A stretch of DNA of 64,000 bases from Phocaeicola plebeius DSM 17135 (GTDB taxonomy: Bacteria; Bacteroidota; Bacteroidia; Bacteroidales; Bacteroidaceae): the NCBI RefSeq assembly GCF_000187895.1, contig NZ_DS990133.1, forward strand, positions 1 through 64,000, written 5' to 3'. This document shows, piece after piece, positions 56,307-64,000 of this stretch (the first letter of the stretch is position 1; each line of letters opens with the position of its first letter). The notes below the pieces were generated by a model. That model ran no database searches. It worked only from the letters and a program-made list of their open reading frames with translations, and had not been told where the DNA came from. A program made the position numbers and the translations under genes.

Positions 56307-56324
56307 TTACATTACCTTAATCAT

Positions 56325-56380
56325 AAAAAGAATCAAGAATGAAGAAGGAGTACTCATTCTTCGTTCCTGATTCTTTTTTT
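56325..56380 (+). terminator. Terminator after the carboxynorspermidine synthase gene
   Basis: An imperfect stem of about 22 bp (AAAAAGAATCA at 56325 with TGATTCTTTTTTT ending at 56380; inner GAAGAA/TTCTTC) closes this transcript before bcp. Confidence 0.85.
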
Positions 56381-56400
56381 CTAAAAATTTCCCTTACGAT

Positions 56401-56850
56401 ATGAATATTGGAGACAAAGCTCCCGAAATACTGGGAATCAACGAAAAAGGTGAAGAAATCCGCCTGAGCAATTATGCAGGCAAAAAAATCGTACTCTATT
56501 TTTATCCCAAAGACATGACTTCCGGCTGCACGGCACAGGCCTGCAACCTTCGCGACAACTATGCCGAACTCAAGCAAGCGGGTTACGAAGTAATCGGCGT
56601 CAGCATCAACGACGAGAAGTCACACCAAAAATTCATCGAAAAGAACCAGCTTCCGTTCACACTGATTGCCGATACGGAACACAAACTGGTAGAGACTTTC
56701 GGTGTATGGGGAGAAAAAAGCATGTATGGACGCAAATACATGGGTACCTTCCGTACCACTTTTATCATTAACGAAGAAGGCATTATCGAACGGATTATTT
56801 CTCCTAAAGAAGTAAAGACCAAAGACCATGCCTCACAAATCTTACAGTAA
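56401..56850 (+). CDS. bcp: Thioredoxin-dependent thiol peroxidase (Bcp/PrxQ)
   Basis: 149 residues. The peroxidatic Cys43 and resolving Cys48 lie in MTSGCTAQACNLRD, the PrxQ arrangement. It reduces hydroperoxides in the cytoplasm. recA begins 3 bp after its stop, so the two genes are probably one transcript, linking peroxide defence with DNA repair. Confidence 0.96.
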   Translation: MNIGDKAPEILGINEKGEEIRLSNYAGKKIVLYFYPKDMTSGCTAQACNLRDNYAELKQAGYEVIGVSINDEKSHQKFIEKNQLPFTLIADTEHKLVETFGVWGEKSMYGRKYMGTFRTTFIINEEGIIERIISPKEVKTKDHASQILQ

Positions 56851-56853
56851 TTT

Positions 56854-57903
56854 ATGGCAAAAAAAGACGAATTAGAGTTTGAAGGTGGCATTGAAAATGC
56901 CCCGAAACCCAATAACAGCGAAAAGCTGAAAGCCCTGCAGGCCGCCATGGACAAGATTGAAAAGAGCTTTGGAAAAGGCTCTATCATGAAAATGGGCGAT
57001 GACCACGTGCAGGAAGTAGAAGTCATCCCGACCGGTTCTATCGCCTTGAACGCCGCACTCGGTGTAGGAGGTTATCCGAAAGGACGTATCATCGAAATCT
57101 ACGGTCCGGAATCATCAGGTAAGACCACACTGGCCATTCATGCCATTGCCGAAGCACAGAGAGCAGGCGGTATTGCTGCTTTCATTGATGCAGAACATGC
57201 ATTCGACCGTTTCTATGCAGCCAAGTTAGGAGTGGACATCGACAACTTGTGGATTTCACAGCCCGACAACGGTGAACAGGCACTGGAAATCGCCGAGCAG
57301 CTGATCCGTTCATCGGCCATCGACATCATTGTTATCGACTCTGTAGCTGCCCTTACCCCGAAAGCTGAAATCGAAGGCGACATGGGTGACAACAAGGTAG
57401 GTTTGCAAGCCCGCCTGATGTCACAGGCACTGCGTAAGCTGACTTCTGCCATCAGCAAGACCAACACTACCTGCATCTTCATCAACCAGTTGCGTGAGAA
57501 GATCGGTGTGATGTTCGGTAACCCCGAAACTACCACTGGTGGTAACGCCCTGAAGTTCTATGCTTCTGTCCGTCTGGACATCCGTCGCGCTACTCAGCTG
57601 AAAGACGGTGAAGAAGTTATCGGTAACCAGGTACGTGTCAAAGTTGTAAAGAATAAGGTAGCTCCTCCTTTCCGCAAAGCCGAATTCGACATCATGTTCG
57701 GTGAAGGAATCTCTCGTAGCGGTGAAATCATCGACTTGGGAGCTGAATTAGGCATCATCAAGAAGAGCGGTTCATGGTACAGCTACAACGACACCAAGCT
57801 GGGCCAAGGACGTGATGCGGCCAAACAGTGCATCCAGGATAATCCGGAACTGGCTGATGAACTGGAAAAACTGATTTTTGACGCATTGAAAGACAAGGAA
57901 TAA
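56854..57903 (+). CDS. recA: Recombinase A
   Basis: 349 residues. Walker [10 protein letters not shown] (about 86-94), DAEHAFD, and the L2 loop [35 protein letters not shown] are diagnostic. It forms ssDNA filaments for recombination and LexA-type induction. It follows bcp by 3 bp and ends in a strong terminator. I see no clear SOS box upstream, but the promoter may lie before bcp. Confidence 0.98.
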   Translation: MAKKDELEFEGGIENAPKPNNSEKLKALQAAMDKIEKSFGKGSIMKMGDDHVQEVEVIPTGSIALNAALGVGGYPKGRIIEIYGPESSGKTTLAIHAIAEAQRAGGIAAFIDAEHAFDRFYAAKLGVDIDNLWISQPDNGEQALEIAEQLIRSSAIDIIVIDSVAALTPKAEIEGDMGDNKVGLQARLMSQALRKLTSAISKTNTTCIFINQLREKIGVMFGNPETTTGGNALKFYASVRLDIRRATQLKDGEEVIGNQVRVKVVKNKVAPPFRKAEFDIMFGEGISRSGEIIDLGAELGIIKKSGSWYSYNDTKLGQGRDAAKQCIQDNPELADELEKLIFDALKDKE

Positions 57904-57926
57904 ACTGATTCTTTATCTATATAGAA

Positions 57927-57970
57927 AACGGATTCACCGTGCTGGAATTCAGCGGGTGAGTCCGTTTTTT
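57927..57970 (+). terminator. Terminator after recA
   Basis: AACGGATTCACC (57927-57938) pairs with GGTGAGTCCGTT (57954-57965), with inner GCTG/CAGC, and TTTTTT follows. The array C begins about 90 bp further on. Confidence 0.9.
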
Positions 57971-58057
57971 GTGCAAGCTAAAATACCCGTCCCCGCATTG
58001 TATTCCACATAAAGAAAAAACCACCCCAAGTTTATCTGAAAATCTTACCACACACTC

Positions 58058-58145
58058 TACGTTTCGCGCAGCAAAAACCTATGTTTCACGATAGGAAAAC
58101 GTACGTTTCCGCCAAGGAAAACATAAGTTTCCCGTTCGGGAAACA
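58058..58145. repeat. Array of four 22-bp palindromic units (array C)
   Basis: Units start at 58058, 58080, 58102 and 58124. Each has GTTTC early and a run of A with GAAAC or GAAAAC late. The last is a perfect palindrome, GTTTCCCGTTCGGGAAAC. The unit sequence differs from arrays A and B but the 22-bp period is the same. The 468-bp gap between recA and the next gene also holds the recA terminator and, after the array, a pyrimidine-rich strand around 58258-58290 (CTTTTTCTTTC type); I see no gene or RNA in the rest. Confidence 0.83.
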
Positions 58146-58371
58146 TAAAAAAGACAAAAGGAAATAAGCATATACGCCACGGCATTCAGCACTTATCAAA
58201 CGAAGGTTCCCTAACCATGTTTCCTCTTTTCTCAGGCAAGCAATACTCCCAGCGATTTGTCTTATTTTTTCTTTTTCTTTCTTTTTCTTGATAAAAAGCG
58301 AGGAAAAATACAGAAAAATACGTTATATTTACCACTGAGAATAAAATAACAGGTAACTAAAAAACAAAACT

Positions 58372-59343
58372 ATGACACTAAAACACTCGCTTTCTTTCAT
58401 ATTTTGCCTGGCTTTTACCACCATCGCAGCTTGGGCGCAGAGTAACAAGTTTTCAAACTCCATCTTCCGCTTTGCCACTCGTGCCGAAGGACAAATGCTG
58501 ATTACGGAACTGGATGACTATACCCGCAACTGGAACCAGTTTGACATTGACGTACGTCTGCAAAAACCGCAAGGACGCAAATCACAGCTGTTGCAGTTTG
58601 CCATGGAACAGACACTCAACTGGAGTGACACTGAAAAAGAGCGCATCAACAAGGCAATGAAAAGCCTGGATGCAGAAATCAAGAAACAAAGTTACAACCT
58701 CGATTTCCCGAAAGAAATCATCTTTGTAAAAACTACCCAGAAAGAAGAAGGTAATGCAGAGGCTTACACCCGCGTAAACTGGATTGCCATCGGCGAGCAT
58801 GCGTTGAAGGAAGCTTCGGACGCAGATTTGAAATACCTTGTAGCCCATGAGTTGTTTCACCTGCTGACACGACAGAATTCCAACTTCAAGAAAGACATTT
58901 ACAAGGTCATCGGATTCACGGTGATTGAAAAAGAAATTATCTTCCCGTCCGATTTGGCGGAGATTCGTATTTCCAATCCGGACATCAGCCGATATGACAG
59001 TTACGGCACGTTTACCATCGGCGGACAGAAGCAATACTGCACCATGGTGATTTATACCGACAGACCTTATGACGGGAAAACGCTCTTCGACTACCTGAAA
59101 GTGGGACTTGTACCTTTGAACGGTGATTTTGTTCCTATTCAGAAGGCTGGAAAGACAATCATTTATGCACTGGATGAAGCGGAAGATTTCTACACACAAG
59201 TAGGAAAGAACACCAACTATCTCATTCATCCGGAAGAAATCATGGCAGACAACTTTGCCTTCACGCTGACTGGCAAGAAGGACCTTGCTAATCCGGAAAT
59301 AATCCAGAATGTACAAAAAGTGCTGAAGGCCAAAAACCGATAA
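58372..59343 (+). CDS. Exported putative gluzincin metalloprotease
   Basis: 323 residues. The signal peptide ends at about AWAQ (residues 20-23). The zinc motif HELFH (His159, Glu160, His163) is followed by HPEEIMADNFAF (Glu288/Glu289 and Asp293), the kind of third-ligand segment found in gluzincins. No membrane helices besides the signal. I do not recognise the precise family; the DUF family is not named here. A periplasmic peptidase is likely. The gene is flanked upstream by array C and downstream by a bidirectional terminator. Confidence 0.78.
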   Translation: MTLKHSLSFIFCLAFTTIAAWAQSNKFSNSIFRFATRAEGQMLITELDDYTRNWNQFDIDVRLQKPQGRKSQLLQFAMEQTLNWSDTEKERINKAMKSLDAEIKKQSYNLDFPKEIIFVKTTQKEEGNAEAYTRVNWIAIGEHALKEASDADLKYLVAHELFHLLTRQNSNFKKDIYKVIGFTVIEKEIIFPSDLAEIRISNPDISRYDSYGTFTIGGQKQYCTMVIYTDRPYDGKTLFDYLKVGLVPLNGDFVPIQKAGKTIIYALDEAEDFYTQVGKNTNYLIHPEEIMADNFAFTLTGKKDLANPEIIQNVQKVLKAKNR

Positions 59344-59362
59344 ACAATCTACTTTCACAGAT

Positions 59363-59406
59363 ATAAAAAAAGTCAGGCAACCACTGAAGTGCCTGACTTT
59401 TTTTAT
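59363..59406. terminator. Bidirectional terminator
   Basis: Perfect 17-bp arms (59363-59379 and 59390-59406; core AGTCAGGCA/TGCCTGACT) with A and T tracts serve the metalloprotease gene and the converging amidase gene. Confidence 0.93.
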
Positions 59407-59417
59407 GACTTATGAGA

Positions 59418-60218
59418 TTATCTTTTCCGGTAATCCTTCTCGATGGCTAAGGTTATCCAGTTGGCTAAGGCCTGACGATTGTCGGCAATGACCAGACGTT
59501 TCTGATCCTGCGCATTCTGGATATTTCCTACTTCCAGGAAAACAGCTACCGGAGTCGTGTTGCGAAGTACGAACAGGTTACGTTCGCTCACCGTACCATC
59601 GAATCCGCGGTTGGGCTGATGGCGGTCGTACTTGGCACGGAAAGTCCGCTGGATTTCTCTCGCCAGCCGTTTTCCTTTCGAACTGCCCGGCGCATGATAG
59701 AAATACACGTCGGTCTGGTTGTTCCGGGCCCGACTGTCTACATGGATAAATACAGCACGCTTGTAGCTGCTCTTATCCTTCCGGTACATGCGGTTCACTG
59801 CATCACAGCGCTGTTGCAGACGGGCTATCTGATTCAACGGAATAGCCTTTCCCATGCAAGTTTCCCGCTTGCTGTTATTCAGTATAGCCTGGTCACGAAT
59901 CCCATCCTTTGCATCCTGAATGATAAAATGCACTTTTGCCCCACGTTTCATCAACTCGCGTCCCAAACGGAGAATGATGTCGTAAGCATACTCATCTTCA
60001 TGCAATTCTTTTCCGCGGTATTTACCAATGCAGCCAGGATCCGGTCCCCCATGTCCGCTGACAAGATAGAAAGTGGCTCCTTTCAACGAGCTGGAAGTTA
60101 CCGCATACGACGCATATTTCTTTCCAAACAGCGGTTCATAATGTCCCTTCTTTTTTCCCGTCATTCCCGAAGGGAAGCACAGCAAGCCACACAAAATCAA
60201 ACATAAGAACTTCTTCAT
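59418..60218 (-). CDS. N-acetylmuramoyl-L-alanine amidase (Amidase_3)
   Basis: 266 residues from ATG 60218. A GTG one codon upstream is also in frame, but the ATG overlaps the preceding stop by just 1 nt. The signal peptide covers about 1-22. Zinc and catalytic residues are visible in VSGHGGPDPGC, HEDEYAYD, FIHVDSRA and FLEVGN. It cleaves the amide bond of peptidoglycan stem peptides in the periplasm. It is coupled with the TlpA-like gene. Confidence 0.93.
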   Translation of the reverse strand: MKKFLCLILCGLLCFPSGMTGKKKGHYEPLFGKKYASYAVTSSSLKGATFYLVSGHGGPDPGCIGKYRGKELHEDEYAYDIILRLGRELMKRGAKVHFIIQDAKDGIRDQAILNNSKRETCMGKAIPLNQIARLQQRCDAVNRMYRKDKSSYKRAVFIHVDSRARNNQTDVYFYHAPGSSKGKRLAREIQRTFRAKYDRHQPNRGFDGTVSERNLFVLRNTTPVAVFLEVGNIQNAQDQKRLVIADNRQALANWITLAIEKDYRKR

Positions 60219-60760
60219 CACTTCAGCAGTTCATCTATTTTCTTACAAAGAGAAGCAAACTCCTCTTCATTATACAAGCGGGTCATCATCACGATTTTAC
60301 CCTCCTTATCTATCAGCACGTTACGGGTGATTCCGGCATTGCGTTCCGCATATTTGGCAAAAATATCTGCTCCCGGATCAAGTCCTAACGGATAAGTCAC
60401 TCCTGTCTGCTTGGCAAAGGCTTTCACTCGTTCCAGCGGCTCGTCACGGTCAATTCCATAAAGCGCAAAGGAAGTATTGTCCTTATGTTTCTGCCAGATG
60501 TCTTTTTCAATAAAAGGCATTTCCTTACGGCATACTCCACACCAGCTTGCGGTAAACTGCAACATGACTACCTTTCCCTTAAGTTCTGACAATTTCACCT
60601 TGCGTCCGTCCGTCAGCTTCATTTCAAAGTCGGGAGCCGTATCGCCTACCTTGACAATATATCCGGCTGCATCAGGAACCGGCTGAGAGGCTGTAAGTGG
60701 TGCATGGCCGCCTAAAAGTCCCATCAATGTCAATGCAAAAATAAGCTTCTTCATACTCAT
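60218..60760 (-). CDS. TlpA-like periplasmic thioredoxin
   Basis: 180 residues with a signal peptide (about 1-24). The redox site is WCGVC (in TASWCGVCRKEMPFIE), followed by GIDRDEPLERVKAFAKQTG and the cis-Pro region NAGITRNVLIDKEGKIV. It is a thiol-disulfide oxidoreductase of the AhpC/TSA-TlpA group. It precedes the amidase with a 1-nt overlap. A minus-strand -7-like TATCTTTG is at 60780-60787. Confidence 0.92.
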   Translation of the reverse strand: MSMKKLIFALTLMGLLGGHAPLTASQPVPDAAGYIVKVGDTAPDFEMKLTDGRKVKLSELKGKVVMLQFTASWCGVCRKEMPFIEKDIWQKHKDNTSFALYGIDRDEPLERVKAFAKQTGVTYPLGLDPGADIFAKYAERNAGITRNVLIDKEGKIVMMTRLYNEEEFASLCKKIDELLK

Positions 60761-60991
60761 TCTAAATTATATTTCGGCTCAAAGATAGTACAAAAAATTA
60801 AAATACAGACACATTCGGCAAGAAACCTGTCTGCAAAAAGAATATCAGAAAGTGCGAAAAGGGCCGAAAGAAAATGCTTTTTATTACTTTTCGGTATGTT
60901 TATACAGAAACTTTATTAACTTTGCGAATTATGAAGAACAAAGCGTACACCCTTACGCTTTTATTGTAAATCAAAGCTAAAGAGAAGAACT

Positions 60992-61570
60992 ATGGATTGC
61001 ACCAACATCATCGGAGAAAAAATAAAATCGCTCCGAACCAATCAAGAAATAAGTATACAGGAACTGGCAGAACGCGCAGGACTGACCGTGGAACAGGTAA
61101 GTCGCATTGAGGAAAACATCGACATTCCTTCGCTGGCTCCGCTGATTAAAATAGCACGTGCATTGGGAGTACGTCTGGGTACTTTCCTGGACGACCAGAC
61201 CAGTGAAGCCGGACCGGTTATCTGCCGCAAAGGCGAAGCGGACGATACCATCGGATTTTCAAACAACGCTACGCATGCCCGCCAGCACATGCATTATCAT
61301 TCATTGTCAAAAAGCAAGGTGGACCGTCACATGGAACCGTTCATCATCGACATCGACGCCAACGACGAAAAAGACTTCTTTCTGTCGGCACATGAAGGAG
61401 AAGAGTTTATCATGGTACTGAAAGGAGAACTGGAAATCAGTTATGGAAAAAGCAACTATCGCCTGAAAGAAGGAGATACCATTTATTATGATTCCATCGT
61501 GCCGCACCATGTACACACCGCCGAAGGACAGGCTGCACAAATTCTGGCCGTAGTCTACACCCCGGTATAA
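60992..61570 (+). CDS. XRE-family regulator with cupin domain
   Basis: 192 residues. A helix-turn-helix (about 8-62: [41 protein letters not shown]) is followed by a C-terminal cupin (about 115-190: [43 protein letters not shown]). The cupin probably senses a small molecule. It starts the operon with the acyl-CoA synthetase 24 bp downstream, which it likely controls. A -7-like TAACTTTG lies at 60917-60924. Confidence 0.92.
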   Translation: MDCTNIIGEKIKSLRTNQEISIQELAERAGLTVEQVSRIEENIDIPSLAPLIKIARALGVRLGTFLDDQTSEAGPVICRKGEADDTIGFSNNATHARQHMHYHSLSKSKVDRHMEPFIIDIDANDEKDFFLSAHEGEEFIMVLKGELEISYGKSNYRLKEGDTIYYDSIVPHHVHTAEGQAAQILAVVYTPV

Positions 61571-61593
61571 GTCTCACACAAATCATCAACGAC

Positions 61594-63246
61594 ATGTTAC
61601 AACTTTCTGAAAGAACATTAGGCGACTGGCTGGAGCATTGGGCGGAAGTGACTCCGGACAAAGAATACATTGTATATTCCGACCGCAACCTGCGTTTTAC
61701 CTGGAAGCAGTTTAACGAGCGTGTGGACCACATGGCCAAAGGTTTGCTGGCCATCGGTGTGAAAAAAGATACTCACGTGGGCATCTGGGCCCGCAATGTG
61801 CCCGACTGGCTGACATTTCTGTATGCCTGCGCCAAAATTGGTGCCGTGGCCGTTACGGTCAACACGAACTACAAGCAGGCGGAACTGGAGTACCTCTGCG
61901 AAAACTCCGACATGCATACTCTGTGTATCGTAGACGGAGAAAAGGACAGCAACTTCGTGGAAATGACCTACACCATGCTGCCCGAACTGAAGCTATTCGA
62001 ACGGGGGCACATGAAGAGCAAGCGTTTCCCTCACATGCGTAATGTGGTATACATCGGTCAGGAGAAATACCGGGGTATGTATAACACAGCAGAGATTCTG
62101 CTGTTAGGAAGCAACATTGATGATGAGGAACTGATTAACGCCAAAAAACTGGTAAGCTGCCACGATACGGTAAACATGCAATACACTTCCGGAACTACGG
62201 GATTCCCCAAAGGTGTCATGCTTACTCACTATAATATTGCCAACAACGGATTTCTAACCGGTGAGCATATGAAGTTTACAGCTGACGACAAGTTGTGTGT
62301 ATGCGTTCCGCTATTCCATTGCTTTGGTGTGGTACTGGCTACTATGAACTGCCTGACGCATGGCTGCACACAGGTCATGATAGAGCGCTTCGACCCGTTG
62401 CTCGTACTGGCTTCCATACACAAGGAACGGTGTACAGCTCTTTACGGCGTACCGACCATGTTCATTGCCGAACTGCATCACCCCATGTTCCCCATGTTCG
62501 ACTAGTCAAGCCTGCGCACGGGTATCATGGCCGGCTCTCTCTGTCCTGTGGAACTGATGAAACAGGTAGAAGAAAAAATGTTTATGCGCGTTACCAGCGT
62601 ATATGGACTGACAGAGGCTTCACCGGGTATGACCCACAGCCGCATTGACGACGATCCGGAAGTACGTTACACCACCGTAGGCCATGACTTTGAGTTCACG
62701 GAAGTGAAAGTAATCGACCCGAATACCGGAGAAGAATGTCCGGTGGGCGTACAGGGCGAAATGTGCAACCGGGGTTATAACACCATGAAAGGTTACTACA
62801 AAAATCCGGAAGCTACAGCTGAGGTGATTGACGCCAACGGATTCCTGCATTCCGGTGACTTGGGAGTAAAAGATGAAAACGGAAACTATCGCATTACGGG
62901 CCGTATCAAGGACATGATTATCCGCGGAGGAGAAAATATTTACCCGCGCGAAATCGAAGAATTCCTCTATAAGATGCCGGGCATCAAGGATGTACAGGTG
63001 GCCGGAGTGCCTTCCAAAAAATACGGTGAGGCAGTGGGAGCTTTCATCATCCTGCACGAAGGATACACCATGAACGAATTTGATGTACGTGAGTTTTGCC
63101 AGGGGAAAATAGCCCGCTACAAAATTCCCAAATACATTTTCTTTGTAAAGGAATTCCCCATGACAGGAAGCGGAAAAATCCAGAAATTCAAGCTGAAAGA
63201 TTTGAGTCTGAAACTGTGTGCCGAACAAGGCATCGAAATCATATAA
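61594..63246 (+). pseudogene. AMP-dependent acyl-CoA synthetase interrupted by an in-frame amber stop
   Basis: The full frame would encode 550 residues plus stop. Codons 1-303 hold the adenylation core with [13 protein letters not shown] and end in [11 protein letters not shown] at 62503-62505 follows, then the same frame continues as [14 protein letters not shown] with the rest of the large domain and the C-terminal Lys region ([13 protein letters not shown]). Typical relatives have a hydrophobic residue, often Leu, at this place; one substitution such as TTG to TAG explains it. No frameshift is seen. A restart at ATG 62527 would give 239 residues but lacks a clear ribosome site. Both halves are otherwise intact, so the mutation is young, strain-specific or a sequencing error. 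Confidence 0.9.
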
Positions 63247-63251
63247 AAAAA

Positions 63252-63292
63252 CGGCCCGGAATCCTTCTTTCTCAAGAACAGATTCCGGGCCG
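63252..63292. terminator. Bidirectional terminator
   Basis: Perfect 12-bp arms CGGCCCGGAATC (63252-63263) and GATTCCGGGCCG (63281-63292). On the minus strand a seven-T run follows, ending the gene that stops at 63318; on the plus strand the T run is weak. Confidence 0.9.
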
Positions 63293-63317
63293 GAATTTTA
63301 TCGACAAATTGCTTGCT

Positions 63318-64000
63318 TTATTTCTTTACAATCTTCACCAGCAATGTCTTGCTGTCTAAGTTGCCTTTAGTATCGTATGCTTCTGATTTTACCAGTCCCA
63401 CTCCTTTGGCATACCATTCGGTCACACGCAGTGTAGTGGTTTTCAGCACAATCTTTGTACGCTGCAGGTAAGAAATCTTCACACAGTCAAACTTTCCGGC
63501 TGTAGTGCTGATGGTTTCATTTCCCATGTAAGCTGCACCAGACACATTCACTTCATTCTTCAACATATTGCAAACTACCTGATAAGAGCGGTCAGGAATA
63601 CTTTCCCCACCTTTGGCACCGTCTTTGATAGTAAATGAATTGTCGCCTTTAAACTTGAGCTTCTCCAGCAAACCTAAACGGGCAGCCTCGTTGTATTTAT
63701 CAGGGTCGGAATCAGAATCTACATACGGACCGTACATCAAATCTTCCGTACATACCGTATTGGCTCCATCGTAGCTCCAGTTGAATAAGGTATAGCTGGT
63801 ATTGTTCTTTGCCTTTGTAGTGACAATCTTATCATAGTAGGCAGCCTGAAGCTTTCCGTCCACCTTCTCTACTTTACTTACGGTCATGGTTTCATCCGAT
63901 GTGCTCTGACCGATTTCATCGTAATTCACATAGTGCAGTTCTGTACCTTCTGTCGTGCAGAAATATTGTGCCTGCATGGAATGGCAAGCCAAGACAGCTG
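63318..64000 (-). CDS. Exported protein, DUF3108/TapB-like (partial at window edge)
   Basis: The 3' 227 codons are present and the start lies beyond base 64000. The first readable residues (AVLACHSMQAQYF) look like the end of a signal peptide, so only a few N-terminal codons are missing. The mature part is beta-rich (TEGTELHYVNYDEIG, TTAGKFDCVKISYLQRTKIVLKTTTLRVTEWYAKGVGLVKSEAYDTKGNL), a pattern seen in DUF3108-type or TapB-like periplasmic proteins. Family assignment is tentative and function unknown. Confidence 0.65.
   Translation of the reverse strand, partial: AVLACHSMQAQYFCTTEGTELHYVNYDEIGQSTSDETMTVSKVEKVDGKLQAAYYDKIVTTKAKNNTSYTLFNWSYDGANTVCTEDLMYGPYVDSDSDPDKYNEAARLGLLEKLKFKGDNSFTIKDGAKGGESIPDRSYQVVCNMLKNEVNVSGAAYMGNETISTTAGKFDCVKISYLQRTKIVLKTTTLRVTEWYAKGVGLVKSEAYDTKGNLDSKTLLVKIVKK

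Noticed and set aside
62503..62505. Reassigned TAG codon (for example pyrrolysine)
   Set aside because: TAG ends other normal-length genes in the window, and acyl-CoA synthetases do not need a special residue here.
62506..63246. Separate downstream gene starting at 62527
   Set aside because: It is the same frame as the upstream part and continues the acyl-CoA synthetase fold directly; a single nonsense codon explains it.

Overview
The window looks like chromosomal DNA of a gut Bacteroidales species, most likely Bacteroides or Phocaeicola (inference). It is moderately AT-rich. The best promoters have the Bacteroidota form TTTG-N18-20-TAnnTTTG instead of -35/-10 boxes. The gene complement is typical of the group: cytochrome bd preceded by DUF4492, carboxynorspermidine dehydrogenase, META lipoproteins, a SPOR lipoprotein, tricorn-like protease, and GH43/GH97/GH30/GH88 enzymes. 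No rRNA, tRNA, insertion sequence, phage or CRISPR array was seen.

Layout. 0.1-4.7 kb (minus): glycogen/alpha-glucan operon (debranching enzyme, glycosyltransferase, GH57). 5-10.3 kb (minus): serS, then miaA, a lipid/diacylglycerol kinase, kdsA and a porin. 10.4-13.2 kb (minus): gapA, a PCMD-domain protein and a SPOR lipoprotein. 13.4-17.5 kb (plus): YtxH protein, holin-like membrane protein, small basic protein and a 1083-residue tricorn-like protease. 17.6-26.7 kb (minus): five exported glycoside hydrolases in one apparent operon, without SusC/SusD. 27-30 kb (minus): DUF4492-cydA-cydB. 30.1-36.6 kb (plus): TolC/MacA/MacB-like efflux system followed by a LytS/LytTR two-component pair. 36.7-36.8 kb: candidate small RNA. 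36.9-37.8 kb (minus): queD-queE. 38-40.3 kb (plus): coiled-coil protein, zapA, RNase Y. 40.3-44 kb: patatin phospholipase, M24 aminopeptidase, C1 peptidase. 44.2-47.8 kb: recJ-recQ. 48-52.5 kb: MarR-controlled EmrAB/TolC-like efflux operon. 52.5-55 kb (minus): a stand-alone 83-residue beta-domain protein, purT and a double META lipoprotein. 55.1-57.9 kb: carboxynorspermidine dehydrogenase, bcp, recA. 58.4-64 kb: a putative metalloprotease, an amidase with a TlpA-like protein, an XRE-cupin regulator, an acyl-CoA synthetase broken by an amber codon, and a gene cut by the window edge.

The most unusual signal is a set of three intergenic arrays at 26795-26904, 47830-47917 and 58058-58145. Each has 4-5 direct units of exactly 22 bp, and each unit contains an imperfect palindrome. 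The palindrome sequence differs completely between loci while the 22-bp period is kept. Each array lies between a gene's 3' end and the next operon's promoter region. I know of no described family that fits. Other points of note are the candidate sRNA (36719-36831), the in-frame TAG in the acyl-CoA synthetase, and the orphan GH13-type C-terminal domain.
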